Positions 35,871 to 46,651 of a stretch of DNA of 64,000 nt are shown here, one piece after another; within the stretch, counting starts at the first letter, position 1, and each line of letters starts with the position of its first letter. Position numbers and translations under genes: made by a program. The stretch comes from Calliphora vicina (Eukaryota; Arthropoda; Insecta; Diptera; Calliphoridae): assembly GCF_958450345.1 (NCBI RefSeq), contig NC_088784.1, forward strand, positions 79,447,747 through 79,511,746, read 5' to 3'. The notes under the pieces are model-generated. The model was not told where the DNA came from. It did not search any database and saw nothing but the letters and a program-made list of their open reading frames with translations.

Positions 35871-36035
35871 TGTACTGGATACTTGTCTTTAAATTTAGCA
35901 ACACGAGATAGAGCCTTTAAAACACTTTTTTCCATTCGAAATTAATAAATCTATATCTTCAAATTGATATCTAATTTCTTCGGCTACTCGATGTAAACCA
36001 TGTGCTAAACATGTTATATGAATAAGTTTTGAATA
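35868..36035 (-). pseudogene. hAT transposase fragment
   Basis: The minus strand encodes HITCLAHGLHRVAEEIR, FEDIDLLISNGKK and, after a frameshift, VLKALSRVAKFKDKYP. The C-x-A-H-x-L-H-R-V-A-E-E-I-R string is typical of a group of insect hAT-like transposases. Upstream and downstream parts were replaced by the foldback complex, so no product can be made. Confidence 0.78.
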
Positions 36036-36411
36036 AAATACCTTTAGACTATTTGCTGCTATAAAAATATATCTAAAAGAAAATTAAACATGCAATAAAA
36101 TGGAAAAATATGCTAAATATATGCATTTAAATGAAAAATATGCATTTATAAGAAAATATGCAAAAATATGCAACAACAAATCGATGCCATTTTGTTGCAA
36201 ATTCTTCTATTCGGAAAGATAAATTGTCAAAAGTGATTTTGAGTTACTGACTACAAACATGCATTTGCATAGAAATCCTTGCCCTGGTTATGATAAATCG
36301 ATTACTGCTCATCTATTCGTGAATGTGTTTTAAACTCACAACAAAATAAAGGGTGATTCATTTAGAGTTTTGTTTTCACAGATCATGCTGGTGTCATACT
36401 TTTATATTATT

Positions 36412-36498
36412 ATACCCTTCACCTTCGTGAGAAGGAAAAAAAAAATTTGTTTACTTAAAAATATTTATAATTTGTATTTTGAAGTATAATTTGGTGAA
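36412..36498 (-). repeat. mini-me-like type A copy with large internal deletion
   Basis: The tail hairpin TATACCCTTCACCTTCGTGA is directly joined to the sequence just inside the head (TATTTTGAAGTATAATTTGG). The conserved middle, core and head hairpin are missing. Confidence 0.8.
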
Positions 36499-36799
36499 TG
36501 CAATCTACAAATTACCTGTACGATAACCAGAATGATATGGCCCGATTAAACATATCTTCTTGGCCCGACACGCTCATATTTAAGTAATGTAGTTGCGGTA
36601 TAGATGCCAAACGGGGAATCCCGTTCCAGAAAATCCCGGGATTTTCCTTATGACAAAAGCTATCGAAAAATGTTTGTCCTTACAAATCGGCCCACCCTAA
36701 TCTAAAAATTATTTGGTAAATAAAAAATTTACTTTCAATTTTAAAGATTATCCGAAAATCCCTTTATCAAAATCCCGAACCCCGGAATTTTCAAAAATC

Positions 36800-37043
36800 A
36801 GTCCCGATTGGCATTTCTATGTGGCGGTGATAACCGGATTCTGCACATTTGGCAACCATGCGAAGAGACTTGGCCTGCCCTATAACGACTTATGTAGAAT
36901 TTGTCAAAATGAAGAGGAGGATGAGACAATTTTTCATCTTCTTTGTCATTGTCCGGTATTACGAGATCTATGCATCAGGTTTCTGGGAAATCGCTCCTTA
37001 AATAGTCTTTCCGAGCTTTTGGACATAAAGATAGAGTGCATCA
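36800..37043 (+). pseudogene. Non-LTR retrotransposon ORF2 C-terminal fragment
   Basis: Encodes WHFYVAVITGFCTFGNHAKR, then GLPYNDLCRICQNEEEDET and FHLLCHCPVLRDLCIRFLG. The C-x-x-C ... H-x-x-C-H-C pattern is the zinc-binding region near the end of ORF2 in several insect non-LTR clades. The fragment is open for its length but is cut off upstream and runs into mini-me sequence at about 37044. Confidence 0.75.
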
Positions 37044-37336
37044 ATGAAAGACCTTTGCAACGACGTATATAAGACCATAGTAAGTTGGACCTACAATGGG
37101 TCAAAATCGGAAAAAATATTTTTTAACCCGATTTTTTTTTTACCAAAATTTTCTTTTCGCTAAATATTTAAAAAAAAATTTAAAAAACAAAATAAAATTT
37201 TTTAAATTTAAAAAAAATTTTAAAAAACAATTCGAAAAAAATTGTTCCAAAAAATGAAAAAACAACTTTCGAAAAAAAGATAATAATTTTGTTTACCTAA
37301 AAATATTTGAAATTTTTATTTTGAAGTATAATCTAC
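37044..37336 (-). repeat. mini-me-like type A fragment, head-proximal part
   Basis: Contains GACCTTTGCAACGACGTATA, TTGGACCTACAATGGGTCAA, the A/T homopolymer block and GTTTACCTAAAAATATTTG. It ends before the head hairpin, which is replaced by CTACTTTCAGG. Core and tail are absent. Confidence 0.82.
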
Positions 37337-37502
37337 TTTCAGGTAATAACACAAAGGGAACTATTGTCTGGAACCAAGTGTGCTGCTCTCTTTGCTGTCT
37401 TCCATGCGGCTGCCTTTAAACCTAACCTAAGTCTGTGGGTTATCTCACTCCCGACATGCAACAAAATCTGTCCATGTGAAAAACATGGAATCTCTAGATT
37501 TA

Positions 37503-38039
37503 TGCATTAAACACATTCAAGACAACAAGCTACACGACTACACGAACACAAATTCAGCTGGTTACAGTTGTAGTCGTGTGGCAGCTACTGAATTATTTTA
37601 AAGACGACAGCTACAAAGTAAACAGCTGATTAATAATTCAGTGGTGCCACTTTAATAAAAAATAACCGTACAAAATTCCAAAGTAATTAAGACTGAAACA
37701 ATTATTTTGAGTAAAAATGTATATATGGTTATAATTAATTATGTACCTGTTATTAATTTATTTCAATATGGTTATCAGAAACTTCTCTTAATTAAGTAAA
37801 AAAAATATATTTTTTTAAGCACTAATTTGATTTGCATTTTTTTTATTATATTAGCAACACTATTTCTGTTTTGTAGTTGACAAAAATAGAAATTAGCCTA
37901 ATTCGGCTACATCGGCATGAGTAGTCGTGTGGCCGTGTAGCTGTGCTGTCGTTAAAATAATCGTCTCCATATAAACGTGTGCATTTTATTTTTGACAGAT
38001 TGAAGTTGGTAGCCTGCTGTCTTGAATGTGTTTAATGCA
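37503..38039. mobile_element. MITE with TTA duplication and subterminal repeats
   Basis: Ends TGCATTAAACACATTCAAGA and inverted TCTTGAATGTGTTTAATGCA. TTA flanks both sides (37500-37502, 38040-38042), fitting PIF/Harbinger. GTAGTCGTGTG or its complement occurs near both ends and once more inside (37525-37550, 37570-37585, 37922-37935), as expected for transposase-binding repeats. No coding capacity. Confidence 0.85.
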
Positions 38040-38042
38040 TTA

Positions 38043-40540
38043 GTCCACAAACTTGCAAAGACCGAAGTTATCACCGGAATACATCCGAAAATTAAGCTTC
38101 TCTTTGCATTCGTAATATTACGACGATCGTTTTATTGATATAAAAAATATACATACATATTTTGATCCGAAAATGGAACTAGTTCGGATGATAAAAAGTT
38201 CAAACAACATAAACATGATCCATTTCTCAAAAAGATTAAAAAATGGGAAATTATAAACTAGAAAAGATTAAACTGGCAACACTCCAAGTACTTGATTTGC
38301 TGTAAATCATGTCGAAACAATTCAATGCAGCACTTACTGAATTGTGTCTTCGCTTATTTGCATACTGAGACAACTGAATGTATTGTGTCTACGCTTATTA
38401 CCCTATTGTGATTTATTAATGTTTTCGTATATAAAATTCTATTTTCAAGATTTCAATTCATAAGGTAGTAATTATTTAGCAGTTACAAAGCAAAATTTGT
38501 GTTGATGTTGAACACAGTGGTTTGCTTAAAACAACTAATTTTATTTATCATAGTGTAAAACATTTTTTACATGAATAAAACATTTCAAATTATAGGGGTA
38601 TTCACAGTCTTGTGAAAATGATTTTGCATCATTAAAAATGCAAAATTGTATAGGTTTTTGTGTGTATTTTGTTATTGGATTACTGTAAAATTTTTGCATT
38701 TGCAATGATGCTAGATCATTTCCACAAGATTGTGAATACCGCTTATGTATGTATTTACTTTGTTGATATTCATGTTAATTCTCAATGCAACACTGTATTG
38801 TGTCTTCGCTTAATTGTTTATTGTGACTTAACAGATTATATTATTGTGATTTAATCGATTATAAAATGGCATTAGTTAATTCATATTCAACAGGGTTTAA
38901 ACACTAGCACCGCTGATTTGTTGTATAACAGAAACAATATTTTACAAAACAAAATATTGTAGTTTTCAGCAATGACCTTATTTATAGGTCCTCAAATTAA
39001 TTTCGAAAATTCAAATAACAAAACACTTAGAAAATAGTGGAATACAATTTCCTGGAAACATCTTATTAGATTACGAGTGGAAACATAGTATTAATAGGTA
39101 ATTAATATTAATTTTCTTATCTCAATCTTGACCACTTCACAATTTCTTTCACGCCCTCTTTCTTATATGAAAATTCGCGTTGACGTAATCCCTTAGTTGC
39201 GATCCGATCGTTTTTTTTTCCACAGTTAAACAATTTTATCAATGAAATTCTATTGGTTTCTAGGTTAAAAATCGCTTGTCATGCAGACTTAAATATTTTC
39301 TTTATTCAATATTAAGTTAGTTAGCAGTAGTAGTATTTAAAAATGTCAAGTCATTTGTTGTTGAAAATATTTAAACAATTGGTTTCCTTGTTATACTTGA
39401 CGCTATTATAGTTTATAAAATGTTTGTCAGACTGTATTTTCACTTGTTGAAATGAAATATTCTTGAAATATGTTTTTTATAAGATTATTGTCGTAATCTG
39501 TTTGGTTGTTTCTAATTCCATATAATTTTGTTTGGTACTTTTTTTCTTTTCGAGAATGATTTGGCATTATTCTATTAAGTGCTTAGACTTTTTTGATATA
39601 TTATATGCTGATTAATCAGGGAATATCTGTCTGAATTTAAAGGCTTTTCAATGAAGTTTCAATAACGTAGATATCTAAAGGATAGAATTCAAAGTCAGTA
39701 CAAATATATATTACATACTATAAGGCTGTCCATGTCAGAAAGAAACTCCGCTTCCTAGTAAAAATTTTAAGATCTGGCTTCGAAGCGTGATCGTAGATCG
39801 AAGCGGGATCGTATTATAAATACGTATTTCGAATTTGAGCTTCCTAGGATAGGTCCTGTATGTCTTCATATAGGAAGAGGATTATAGAGGATTATATAGA
39901 TAAGTAGAGTCGTTTCATTAAGATCCTTAAGGTAATACGATTTAGAGTTGGTTACCTATGTATATATACTGGTATGTATTAGTAAATGTTTGCATAATAT
40001 TTTAAAAATTATGACACACATCATATGGGAATGCCTTCAATGCTTCAAAAACTTCCAAAGTGCTTAAAGTTTTTCATTGAAAAGATTTGGTAAATTTAGA
40101 TTACGTATTATTCCAATTAAATCATAAGTTTTCTAAGTACCACAGATTTTATCAATCACTACCGTAGACACAAACCCAAGTTATCAGGAAAATTACGAAA
40201 TAAGAAACTATATAACAAACAGTTTGAAGTGGCCCATCAAGTACCGTATTTCATTAAAGGCATTATAGATGAATGATAACGGAGTTTGAAACTTGCGATA
40301 ACATTTGCAATCTAAATTAAGAGCAGGATATTGAAAGAATTACATCACCTAAATATGATAATAATCCAACTGCAAGGATAAAAAGAAAGAAGAAACTTCA
40401 TTTACAAAAGTATCTTTATTTCCAATATTTATTGATTTTACGTCAACTTTGTGGCTTTGGGATACAAATTTTTCGATGTACTTCGAAAAGCCTTTTAACT
40501 TTGAGTGTGATATGTCAAATCAGACTTTGTAGCAGATTCT
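38043..40540. other. Non-coding DNA, one small MITE inside
   Basis: About 2.5 kb with no gene recognised. TGTATTGTGTCT-CGCTTA phrases recur at about 38338, 38380 and 38795. The 38595-38742 palindrome is listed separately. The rest is AT-rich with scattered short open frames without similarity. Confidence 0.45.
38595..38742. mobile_element. Short MITE-like inverted repeat
   Basis: GGTATTCACAGTCTTGTGAA with AATGATTTTGCATCATT faces AATGATGCTAGATCATT with TTCCACAAGATTGTGAATACC. About 45-bp arms enclose a 55-bp loop. The target-site duplication is unclear. Confidence 0.65.
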
Positions 40541-41380
40541 CCTCTGTGTCTTCTAGGGACGCAAGAACAAGAAGTTACAGTGGAACATCTCCTTAGTCTT
40601 TGTTCTGCTTTATCAGGGACTAGGACTGCGATATTTGGCTGTTCATTTCTGCATGACCTAATGGATGAATAAGTGGATATTAGGATGATGGATTCGTTCT
40701 TTTATTCATCGAATTGGTTTAGTACCAAAACACACACAGATATGTCAAAATCCGATTTTGCAGCAGGTCCTTGTCTGTGTCTTCTATGGACGCAAGACCA
40801 AGAATTTGTCTATCAGGAACTAGTGACGGTGGAATTTCTCCTTAGTCTTTGCCCTGCTCTATCAGGAACTAGGACTGCGATATTTGGCTGTTCATTTTGC
40901 ACGAACTAACGGATGAATAAGTGGATACTAGGATGATGAATTCGTTCTTTTATTCATAGAATTGGTTTAGTACCAAAACACACACAGATATGTCAAAAAC
41001 TGATTTTCTATGGACGCAAGACCAAGAAGTTACGGTGGAATAGCTCCTTAGTATTTGTCCTGTTCTATCTAGGACTGCGATATTTGGCTGTTCATTTCCG
41101 TACGACCTAACCGAACTATCGAGGGTGGATACTTTTGTGTTCCGATACACACACAGTCATGCAAAGGTCCTGATTGCGAGATCGGAATATGAGCCGTTTA
41201 GGGTATCACAAAGGGAGCAATTTATAGACCCAATTGAGCTGGTATCACTGACTAACTTCCTGCATTCTCACGACAGCCAGTTCTACGCACTGGAATGGCC
41301 CGAGTTCACTCGGCCATGGGCTGTCAACTCAGCAATCACTGCTGCTACAACAACAACTAACTTCCTATAGGAAGAGGGTG
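40541..41380 (+). pseudogene. Tandemly repeated 3' end of a non-LTR retrotransposon
   Basis: The anchor AGGACTGCGATATTTGGCTG occurs at 40622, 40871 and 41081, so the segment is present about three times. One copy reads TVEFLLSLCPALSGTRTAIFGCSF (about 40824-40898), which resembles the VEHLLC-x-CPAL zinc-like tail of ORF2. GAATTGGTTTAGTACCAAAA recurs 249 bp apart. Downstream (41190-41370) is open but unrecognised and ends in a CTACAACAACAACTAAC run typical of such elements' 3' UTRs. Confidence 0.65.
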
Positions 41381-42192
41381 ACATCCATGTATGATATTCA
41401 TGCAGTATTATGAGGCCCCCGAACTGATGTCGTCTCTAGGAATGTCGTTCAAAGATGATCCTCCGATCCAATGGATGATCGGATGTGTATGATCTCCACA
41501 CACCATTACACATTAAGGTCTCTCTGACTTGTCTCGGAGGAGACTACGACTGATTGATGTTGTAGCTAGCTTGACTCCCCATGACATCCCAGGAGAAACT
41601 GTTTAGTCAAGTTACAGAAGGTAATAACATTAGAGCTGTGTTAGTTACCAATGACTGATCAATCGTCAACAATTTTTCATTATCCATGCCAAAAGAACTG
41701 CCAGTTGGAGCTATTTGTGAGTAATTTGGTGGCATGAGTTGGGGAAGTGAAGATGCTCCTTAGATGGAACTATAAACGACTAAAGACAATCTGATCTCTC
41801 TCAATCACAATTCATAATTAATTGTCTAATAGTAACTGGTGAATGCAGTACAACGAGATCAATAATTGGTCTCTCGATCAGTAAATAACTGCTTATATTT
41901 TGATCCTTTCGTTCTTTGAAAACAAGTCACAGTAGGTCGATAGTAAATGAAGTTTTTAATCATCCCCATGAGCATTAAAGAGCGGACAAAGCTCTCACAA
42001 ATAATACGTCTTCTTATCATATATTTTAAACTACACTCATTTCATCATTTCATTCATCACTAAACTTTCTTTCTATAATTTGACTTGTATAAATAAAAAA
42101 TACCTTCTTTTATTCTATAAAAGAATCCAACTTTTTATATTAAATTAAAATAAATTACTAAAATTACACTAAATACAAATTACAATAGTTTG
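41381..42192. other. Intergenic DNA 3' of AANATL gene 2
   Basis: 41400-41900 is less AT-rich and probably continues the retroelement tail; no frame is recognisable. TTTATT at 42109-42114 reads as AATAAA on the minus strand, a plausible polyadenylation signal for the gene ending at 42193. Confidence 0.45.
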
Positions 42193-42849
42193 TTACAGAC
42201 GTTTAGCAAACGATGTCAAACCCACATGAGGTGGAGGTGGACTGAAAATTGGTTTATTATTCTCATCCACATAATCTTTGTAAGCGACAAAATTCACACG
42301 ATCCCAGTCCAAGCGTTCACACACACGAGCCGAATAGTAACTAGTGCAATCTGCTGTCATCAATTTATAGCCCATGCGACGTCCCAAATCCATAAGTTCC
42401 AGCTTAATGCGTACACCCAGATTTTTGCCACGAATTGTGGGCTTGACACAAGTCATAAACGAGTAGAGCAGCTTATCGACACCATAACGATTGAAGACAT
42501 CAGCTTCACGGCTGGCCACACCCAACAATTTCAAAATTTGTCCATACTTGGTGTTACCTTCCTTTTCGGCGGATTCAAAGTACTTGTCTATGGAAGAGGG
42601 ATCCTTGGCAACAGCAGTATTAACAGCAACTAACTCCTCTTCGCCATTCTCCTTGACTTGTACACCCAAAATGCTAGTGCCGCCCAGTAAGCAGGCCAAT
42701 ATATCAGCACGATCGGATGCACTGGGTATAACTTTGGGTTCCAGGCAACTTAAGGGCTCGTCACGATAGAAATGCTCAATGATGAAATCGACAACTTGTT
42801 CGTATTCTTGGGGTTGAACTACCCGAAATTTAATATCATCATTCCACAT
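42193..42849 (-). CDS. Arylalkylamine N-acetyltransferase-like protein (AANATL), gene 2
   Basis: A 218-residue GNAT enzyme, cytosolic by lack of targeting signals. It has FYRDEPL (27-33, Glu31), the acyl-CoA-binding loop IRGKNLGVRI (139-148), CTSYYSAR (168-175) and SPPPPHVG (203-210), in the same places as its two paralogues and without gaps. Hand-counted identity is about 70% to the gene at 51426 and 61% to that at 27127. The start ATG has a good fly context (CAAAATG). No stop or frameshift interrupts it, and no intron is needed. The second residue (Trp) differs from its paralogues. No TATA box was found at the expected distance, but an AATTAGTTTCATTTGAAC segment at about 42880 resembles the start-site region of the other two. 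Substrate unknown; acetylation of a biogenic amine or another small amine is the family role. Confidence 0.95.
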   Translation of the reverse strand: MWNDDIKFRVVQPQEYEQVVDFIIEHFYRDEPLSCLEPKVIPSASDRADILACLLGGTSILGVQVKENGEEELVAVNTAVAKDPSSIDKYFESAEKEGNTKYGQILKLLGVASREADVFNRYGVDKLLYSFMTCVKPTIRGKNLGVRIKLELMDLGRRMGYKLMTADCTSYYSARVCERLDWDRVNFVAYKDYVDENNKPIFSPPPPHVGLTSFAKRL

Positions 42850-43300
42850 TTTGATTTGTAGTTTTCTGATGTGCCGTTCAAATGAAACTAATTTATTTGA
42901 ATAGTTTCCATCGAATTATTAAGCATTCTATTTTTTTTTATATTGTTTAATGAAATTTATCAGTTCAAGATTTGTTTTATTGTTTTTTTCCATGGTGTGA
43001 TAAGAACACTTAGTATAGACTGCTTTCTTCGGATAGTCTGAAAGATATATTGGGTATTTGAGTGTGTATTTGAAAATAGCAACCAAAATAATTAAAAATT
43101 TCCATCTAAAAATAAGGTACTGATGTAAGCGGTAGCAATGACACTAGGACCATCCCCTTATATTGTATTGATATAAAATTATAAGTATTTTCGATTATTT
43201 AATCACGTTTTATTATTATCAATGAGTGTTATATTTAATTTGGCATGTTTGTTTGTATGTCACACATAACCATTTTGATTTTAACTTTTATTTATTTGTA
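42850..43300. other. Upstream region of AANATL gene 2
   Basis: AT-rich, non-coding. Likely includes the gene 2 promoter; no definite binding site can be named. Confidence 0.4.
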
Positions 43301-43490
43301 TAGCCTTCACCATTAAAAAGGTTATATGTATATAAAGCATATATACTCAGGATCTCTATATGTAGGGAATTAGATTTAACAATATCCGTATATTGGTTGA
43401 ATTAGGTTTGAATTTTGTAGACAAGCGGTATTTTATATCAAGGTGAACGTGACATAAGGTTCGAAACAGCAGAATATACCTTTCCGATCA
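43301..43490 (-). repeat. Strongly diverged mini-me-like type A fragment
   Basis: TATAGCCTTCACCATTAAAAA followed by GGTTATATGTATATAAAGCA and CTCAGGATCTCTATATGTAG follows the order of a type A tail (hairpin, TA-rich stretch, GGATCCTTATAGATAGC). A trace of the head (GGTGAACGTG...CGAAACAGCAGAATATA) remains at 43440-43480. Confidence 0.6.
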
Positions 43491-43865
43491 TGTTTTTACC
43501 ATACAACAAAAGTCGAAACTATTTTTAACACCTGATACAGCCCATAAATGTTTGTAACCAACTCTTCAAATAGTCGTACGGCATTTCCAGATTTTCATCT
43601 CGTGATCGTTGTTCGTCTTAAAGGACTTTAAATTTTTAAAGCTGTAGTAAGACCATATCGCCTTGTCAAATGTAAGAGGATAGAACATTTATATTTTTTA
43701 TTTATTTATCACTAGCTGACCCGACAGACGTTGTCCTGTCCAATAAAAAAAAAAAATGCATGTGTTCGATTTGTGAATTTGTGAAAAGCGGTTTGAAATG
43801 GGTAAAAATAGTTAAAAAGAAAAAAAACACGTATTGTTGAATGATAATTTTTATTCATATAGGTT

Positions 43866-44654
43866 TAGAGTAACTTCGGGTAATGTGGACTACCGTTTTG
43901 TTTTTTCTAAATTTTGGCCACAATATATATGGATATTAAAAGAGTTGTGAAGCAATAAATTAGCTAATGTATTCTCTAATGGTTTTTGCAGTTGAATATT
44001 TTTTCCGTTAAAGGATAAAAAATTTATGTGAAAATATTGTAAGGAACCCAAAAATCAGCATTAAAAAAATTGGAGGGTAATGTGGACTAGTATTTAATAC
44101 ATAAAATTCATGAACCAGCTAATCATGAATGATTAAAAAATGTAATTTCAATATATTTTTATTAATACAAACTAAAAAGTCGCGTTCGTGGCTTAGATAG
44201 ATTGCTTACAAAGTACATAGTTATTGTCGGGTAATATGGACCAGTAGTACATAATCAAGTAATTTAAGTGGTCCACATTACACGAACTTGGGTTACAGTG
44301 GTAAAAAGTTATTTTTACCTAATAATCTAAATGTGCTTAAATTCTTACCAAATATATGCAAAACTACGTGTCCACTTTAACTATATAAAACAACCAAACA
44401 TTAAATTCTACCAAGTAACTGTACCAAATTTTGTTTCTTACTTGAGCCGAAAAAAATGTTGAGCTGTCGCATTAATTTCAATACAAGAATAAAAAGTCAA
44501 CATATCAATAACTCATGAAAGCAAATGTGTAATTGTTGTTTCAAACAAATTGTAAAATGTACGACAAATCAGTTTTATCATACCTTCAATAGTTTCTGAA
44601 AAAAGACACTGGTCCACATTAGACGCATAGTCCACAATACCCGAAGTTACTCTA
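43866..44654. mobile_element. TIR element with 4-bp GGTT duplication
   Basis: Ends TAGAGTAACTTCGGGTAATG and inverted (ATACCCGAAGTTACTCTA); the arms match over 27 bp with one mismatch. GGTT flanks at 43862-43865 and 44655-44658. The motif GGGTAATGTGGAC or a variant recurs inside near 44078, 44229, 44268 (inverted) and 44610 (inverted), as in elements with multiple transposase-binding sites. No coding capacity. Superfamily unassigned. Confidence 0.85.
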
Positions 44655-44689
44655 GGTTATTTTTGATATACAATGAATCTTATGGTCAT

Positions 44690-44774
44690 ATAATAAAATA
44701 TACATAGAAGCGTTACTGAGAGACAAAGAACCTAAGTCTTGCAACAACCGAATACATGTAAATAAACGTACATA
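44690..44774. repeat. Family E MITE, half copy
   Basis: CATATAATAAAATATACATA, GAAGCGTTACTGAGAGACAA and ACCTAAGTCTTGCAACAACC match the left half of the family E copy at 52853. The right half is missing, apparently replaced by the satellite. Confidence 0.6.
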
Positions 44775-45876
44775 TTTTGAGTTTTTATATAAGTAATCGA
44801 ATTTTGATCTGAAATATGAGTGATCACAGATCGAGCTCCATTTCTTGATTAAAAGCTTATTGGCCAAGTTAATAGCGAATTTAGGTATTTTGAGTTTTTA
44901 TATAAAAAATCGATTTTTGGCCAGAAATATGAGTGATCACAGATCGAGCTCCATTTCTTGATTAAAATATTATTGGTCAAGTTAATAGCGAATTTAGGTA
45001 TTTTGAGTTTTTATATAAAAAATCGATTTTTGGCCAGAAATATGAGTGATCACAGATCGAGCTCCTTTTCTTGATTAAACGCTTATTGACCAAGTTATTA
45101 GCGAATTTAGATATTGTGAGCTTTTATATAAAAAAACGATTTTTAGTCAGAAATATGAGTGATCACAGATCGAGCTCCTTTTCTTGATTAAACGCTTATT
45201 GGCCAAGTTATTAGCGAATTTAGATATTTTGAGTTTTTATATAAAAAAATCGATTTTTGGCCAGAAATATGAGTGATCACAGATCGAGCTCCATTTCTTG
45301 ATTAAAATATTATTGGTCAAGTTAATAGCGAATTTAGGTATTTTGAGTTTTTATATAAAAAATCGATTTTTGGCCAGAAATATGAGTGATCACAGATCGA
45401 GCTCCTTTTCTTGATTAAACGCTTATTGGCCAAGCTATTAGCGAATTTAGATATTGTGAGCTTTTATATAAAAAACGATTTTTAGTCAGAAATATGAGTG
45501 ATCACAGATCGAGCTCCTTTTCTTGATTAAACGCTTATTGGCCAAGTTATTAGCGAATTTAGATATTTTGAGTTTTTATATAAAAAAATCGATTTTTGGC
45601 CAGAAATATGAGTGATTACAGATCGAGCTCCATTTCTTGATTAAAATATTATTGGTCAAGTTAATAGCGAATTTAGGTATTTTGAGTTTTTATATAAAAA
45701 ATCGATTTTTGGCCAGAAATATGAGTGATCACAGATCGAGCTCCTTTTCTTGATTAAACGCTTATTGGCCAAGCTATTAGCGAATTTAGATATTTTGAGT
45801 TTTTATATAAAAATTTCAATTTTTGGCCAGAAATATGAGTGATCACAGATCGAGCTCCATTTCTTGATTAAAAGCC
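44775..45876 (+). repeat. 113-bp tandem satellite with trimeric higher-order structure
   Basis: Ten monomers: the anchor TCGAGCTCC falls at 44831, 44944, 45057, 45170, 45284, 45397, 45509, 45623, 45736 and 45850. Three variant types alternate regularly. Monomers 2, 5 and 8 have CCATTTCTTGATTAAAATATT. Monomers 3, 6 and 9 have CCTTTTCTTGATTAAACGCTT; in 3 and 6 GATATTGTGAGC follows. Monomers 4 and 7 have the CCTTTT form with GATATTTTGAG. The copied unit was thus about 340 bp. Confidence 0.96.
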
Positions 45877-46651
45877 TGTAAACGTCAAAATGAAAATTCA
45901 TATTTTCTAGTATATTTGACAAGTAAAAATTCAGTTAAATACAGATTAGAAAGATATTAGTATCTACTTTTATATCAGGTTTTATTTCAGACGAATGAGT
46001 AATTTTATTTGCTATGTAATTTTATTTCAATGGATATTTTCTCGTGATCTTGTTTTCGAATTTTAATTAATAATTTTAGTTTTATATTTTAATAAAATCC
46101 GTGTAAAACGTGTAAAACACAGGTTTATATTGTAAAATTTTATATTTTTCTCGTGAAATTCGACAATCTCTAACATGAACAATTTTACTTCCGATTTTAG
46201 ATAAATCGAAAAAAGTGGGCGTGGTCAATTTTTCATTCAGTAAAAACTTAAATTACATAACTACGAACACTTAAAAAAAATAGCCAAATGGGTGTAGCCG
46301 TTTTCCGATTTTATATAAATCGAAAAAAGTGGGCGTGGTCAATTTTTCATTCCGTAAAAAATTAAGTTGGACTATGACCAACATTTAAAAAAAAAATTTG
46401 TCTAAATCGGTCCGTCCGTTCGCAACTGATGCAATTACCAACGAACGACATTTGATTTTTATTTATATAGATAGAAGATAATAAAAAATTGTCAAAAATT
46501 TATGACTTAATAATGCGGGATTTCCAATAGATGTCATATCTTTTGAATGCGGTTTTTGTTTTTAATAACTTATATGTCATTTTGAAGGGTACACATCTAT
46601 CGTTTATTCTTGCTTAGTTATTGAACATTATAGTGTAAACAGCAAAGTTTT

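Larger units (their letters stand above)
32718..36286 (-). mobile_element. hAT element with perfect 8-bp TSD, invaded by a foldback element
   Basis: Flanked by GTTATGAT (32710-32717 and 36287-36294). Terminal CAAGGCAAGGATTTTCATGC is inverted at the right end (AGAAATCCTTGCCCTG). Subterminal ATATGCA-type iterons lie on both sides (32745-32830, 36085-36180). The transposase remnant is on the minus strand at 35868-36035. Most of the interior is the foldback complex 32898-35870. Confidence 0.9.
43713..46480. repeat. Dispersed repeat with CTAGCTGACCCG start, expanded by nested sequences
   Basis: Begins CTAGCTGACCCGACAGACGT and ends near AACGAACGACATTTGATTTT-TATTTATATAGATAG, the framing of a common insect repeat class. 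GAAAAAAGTGGGCGTGGTCA occurs twice (46208, 46322). Inside are the GGTT-flanked element (43866-44654) and the 113-bp satellite (44775-45876). Class unknown. Confidence 0.55.

Noticed and set aside
44831..45850. CRISPR-like array
   Set aside because: The whole 113-bp unit is repeated without unique spacers, and the DNA is eukaryotic; it is a satellite.
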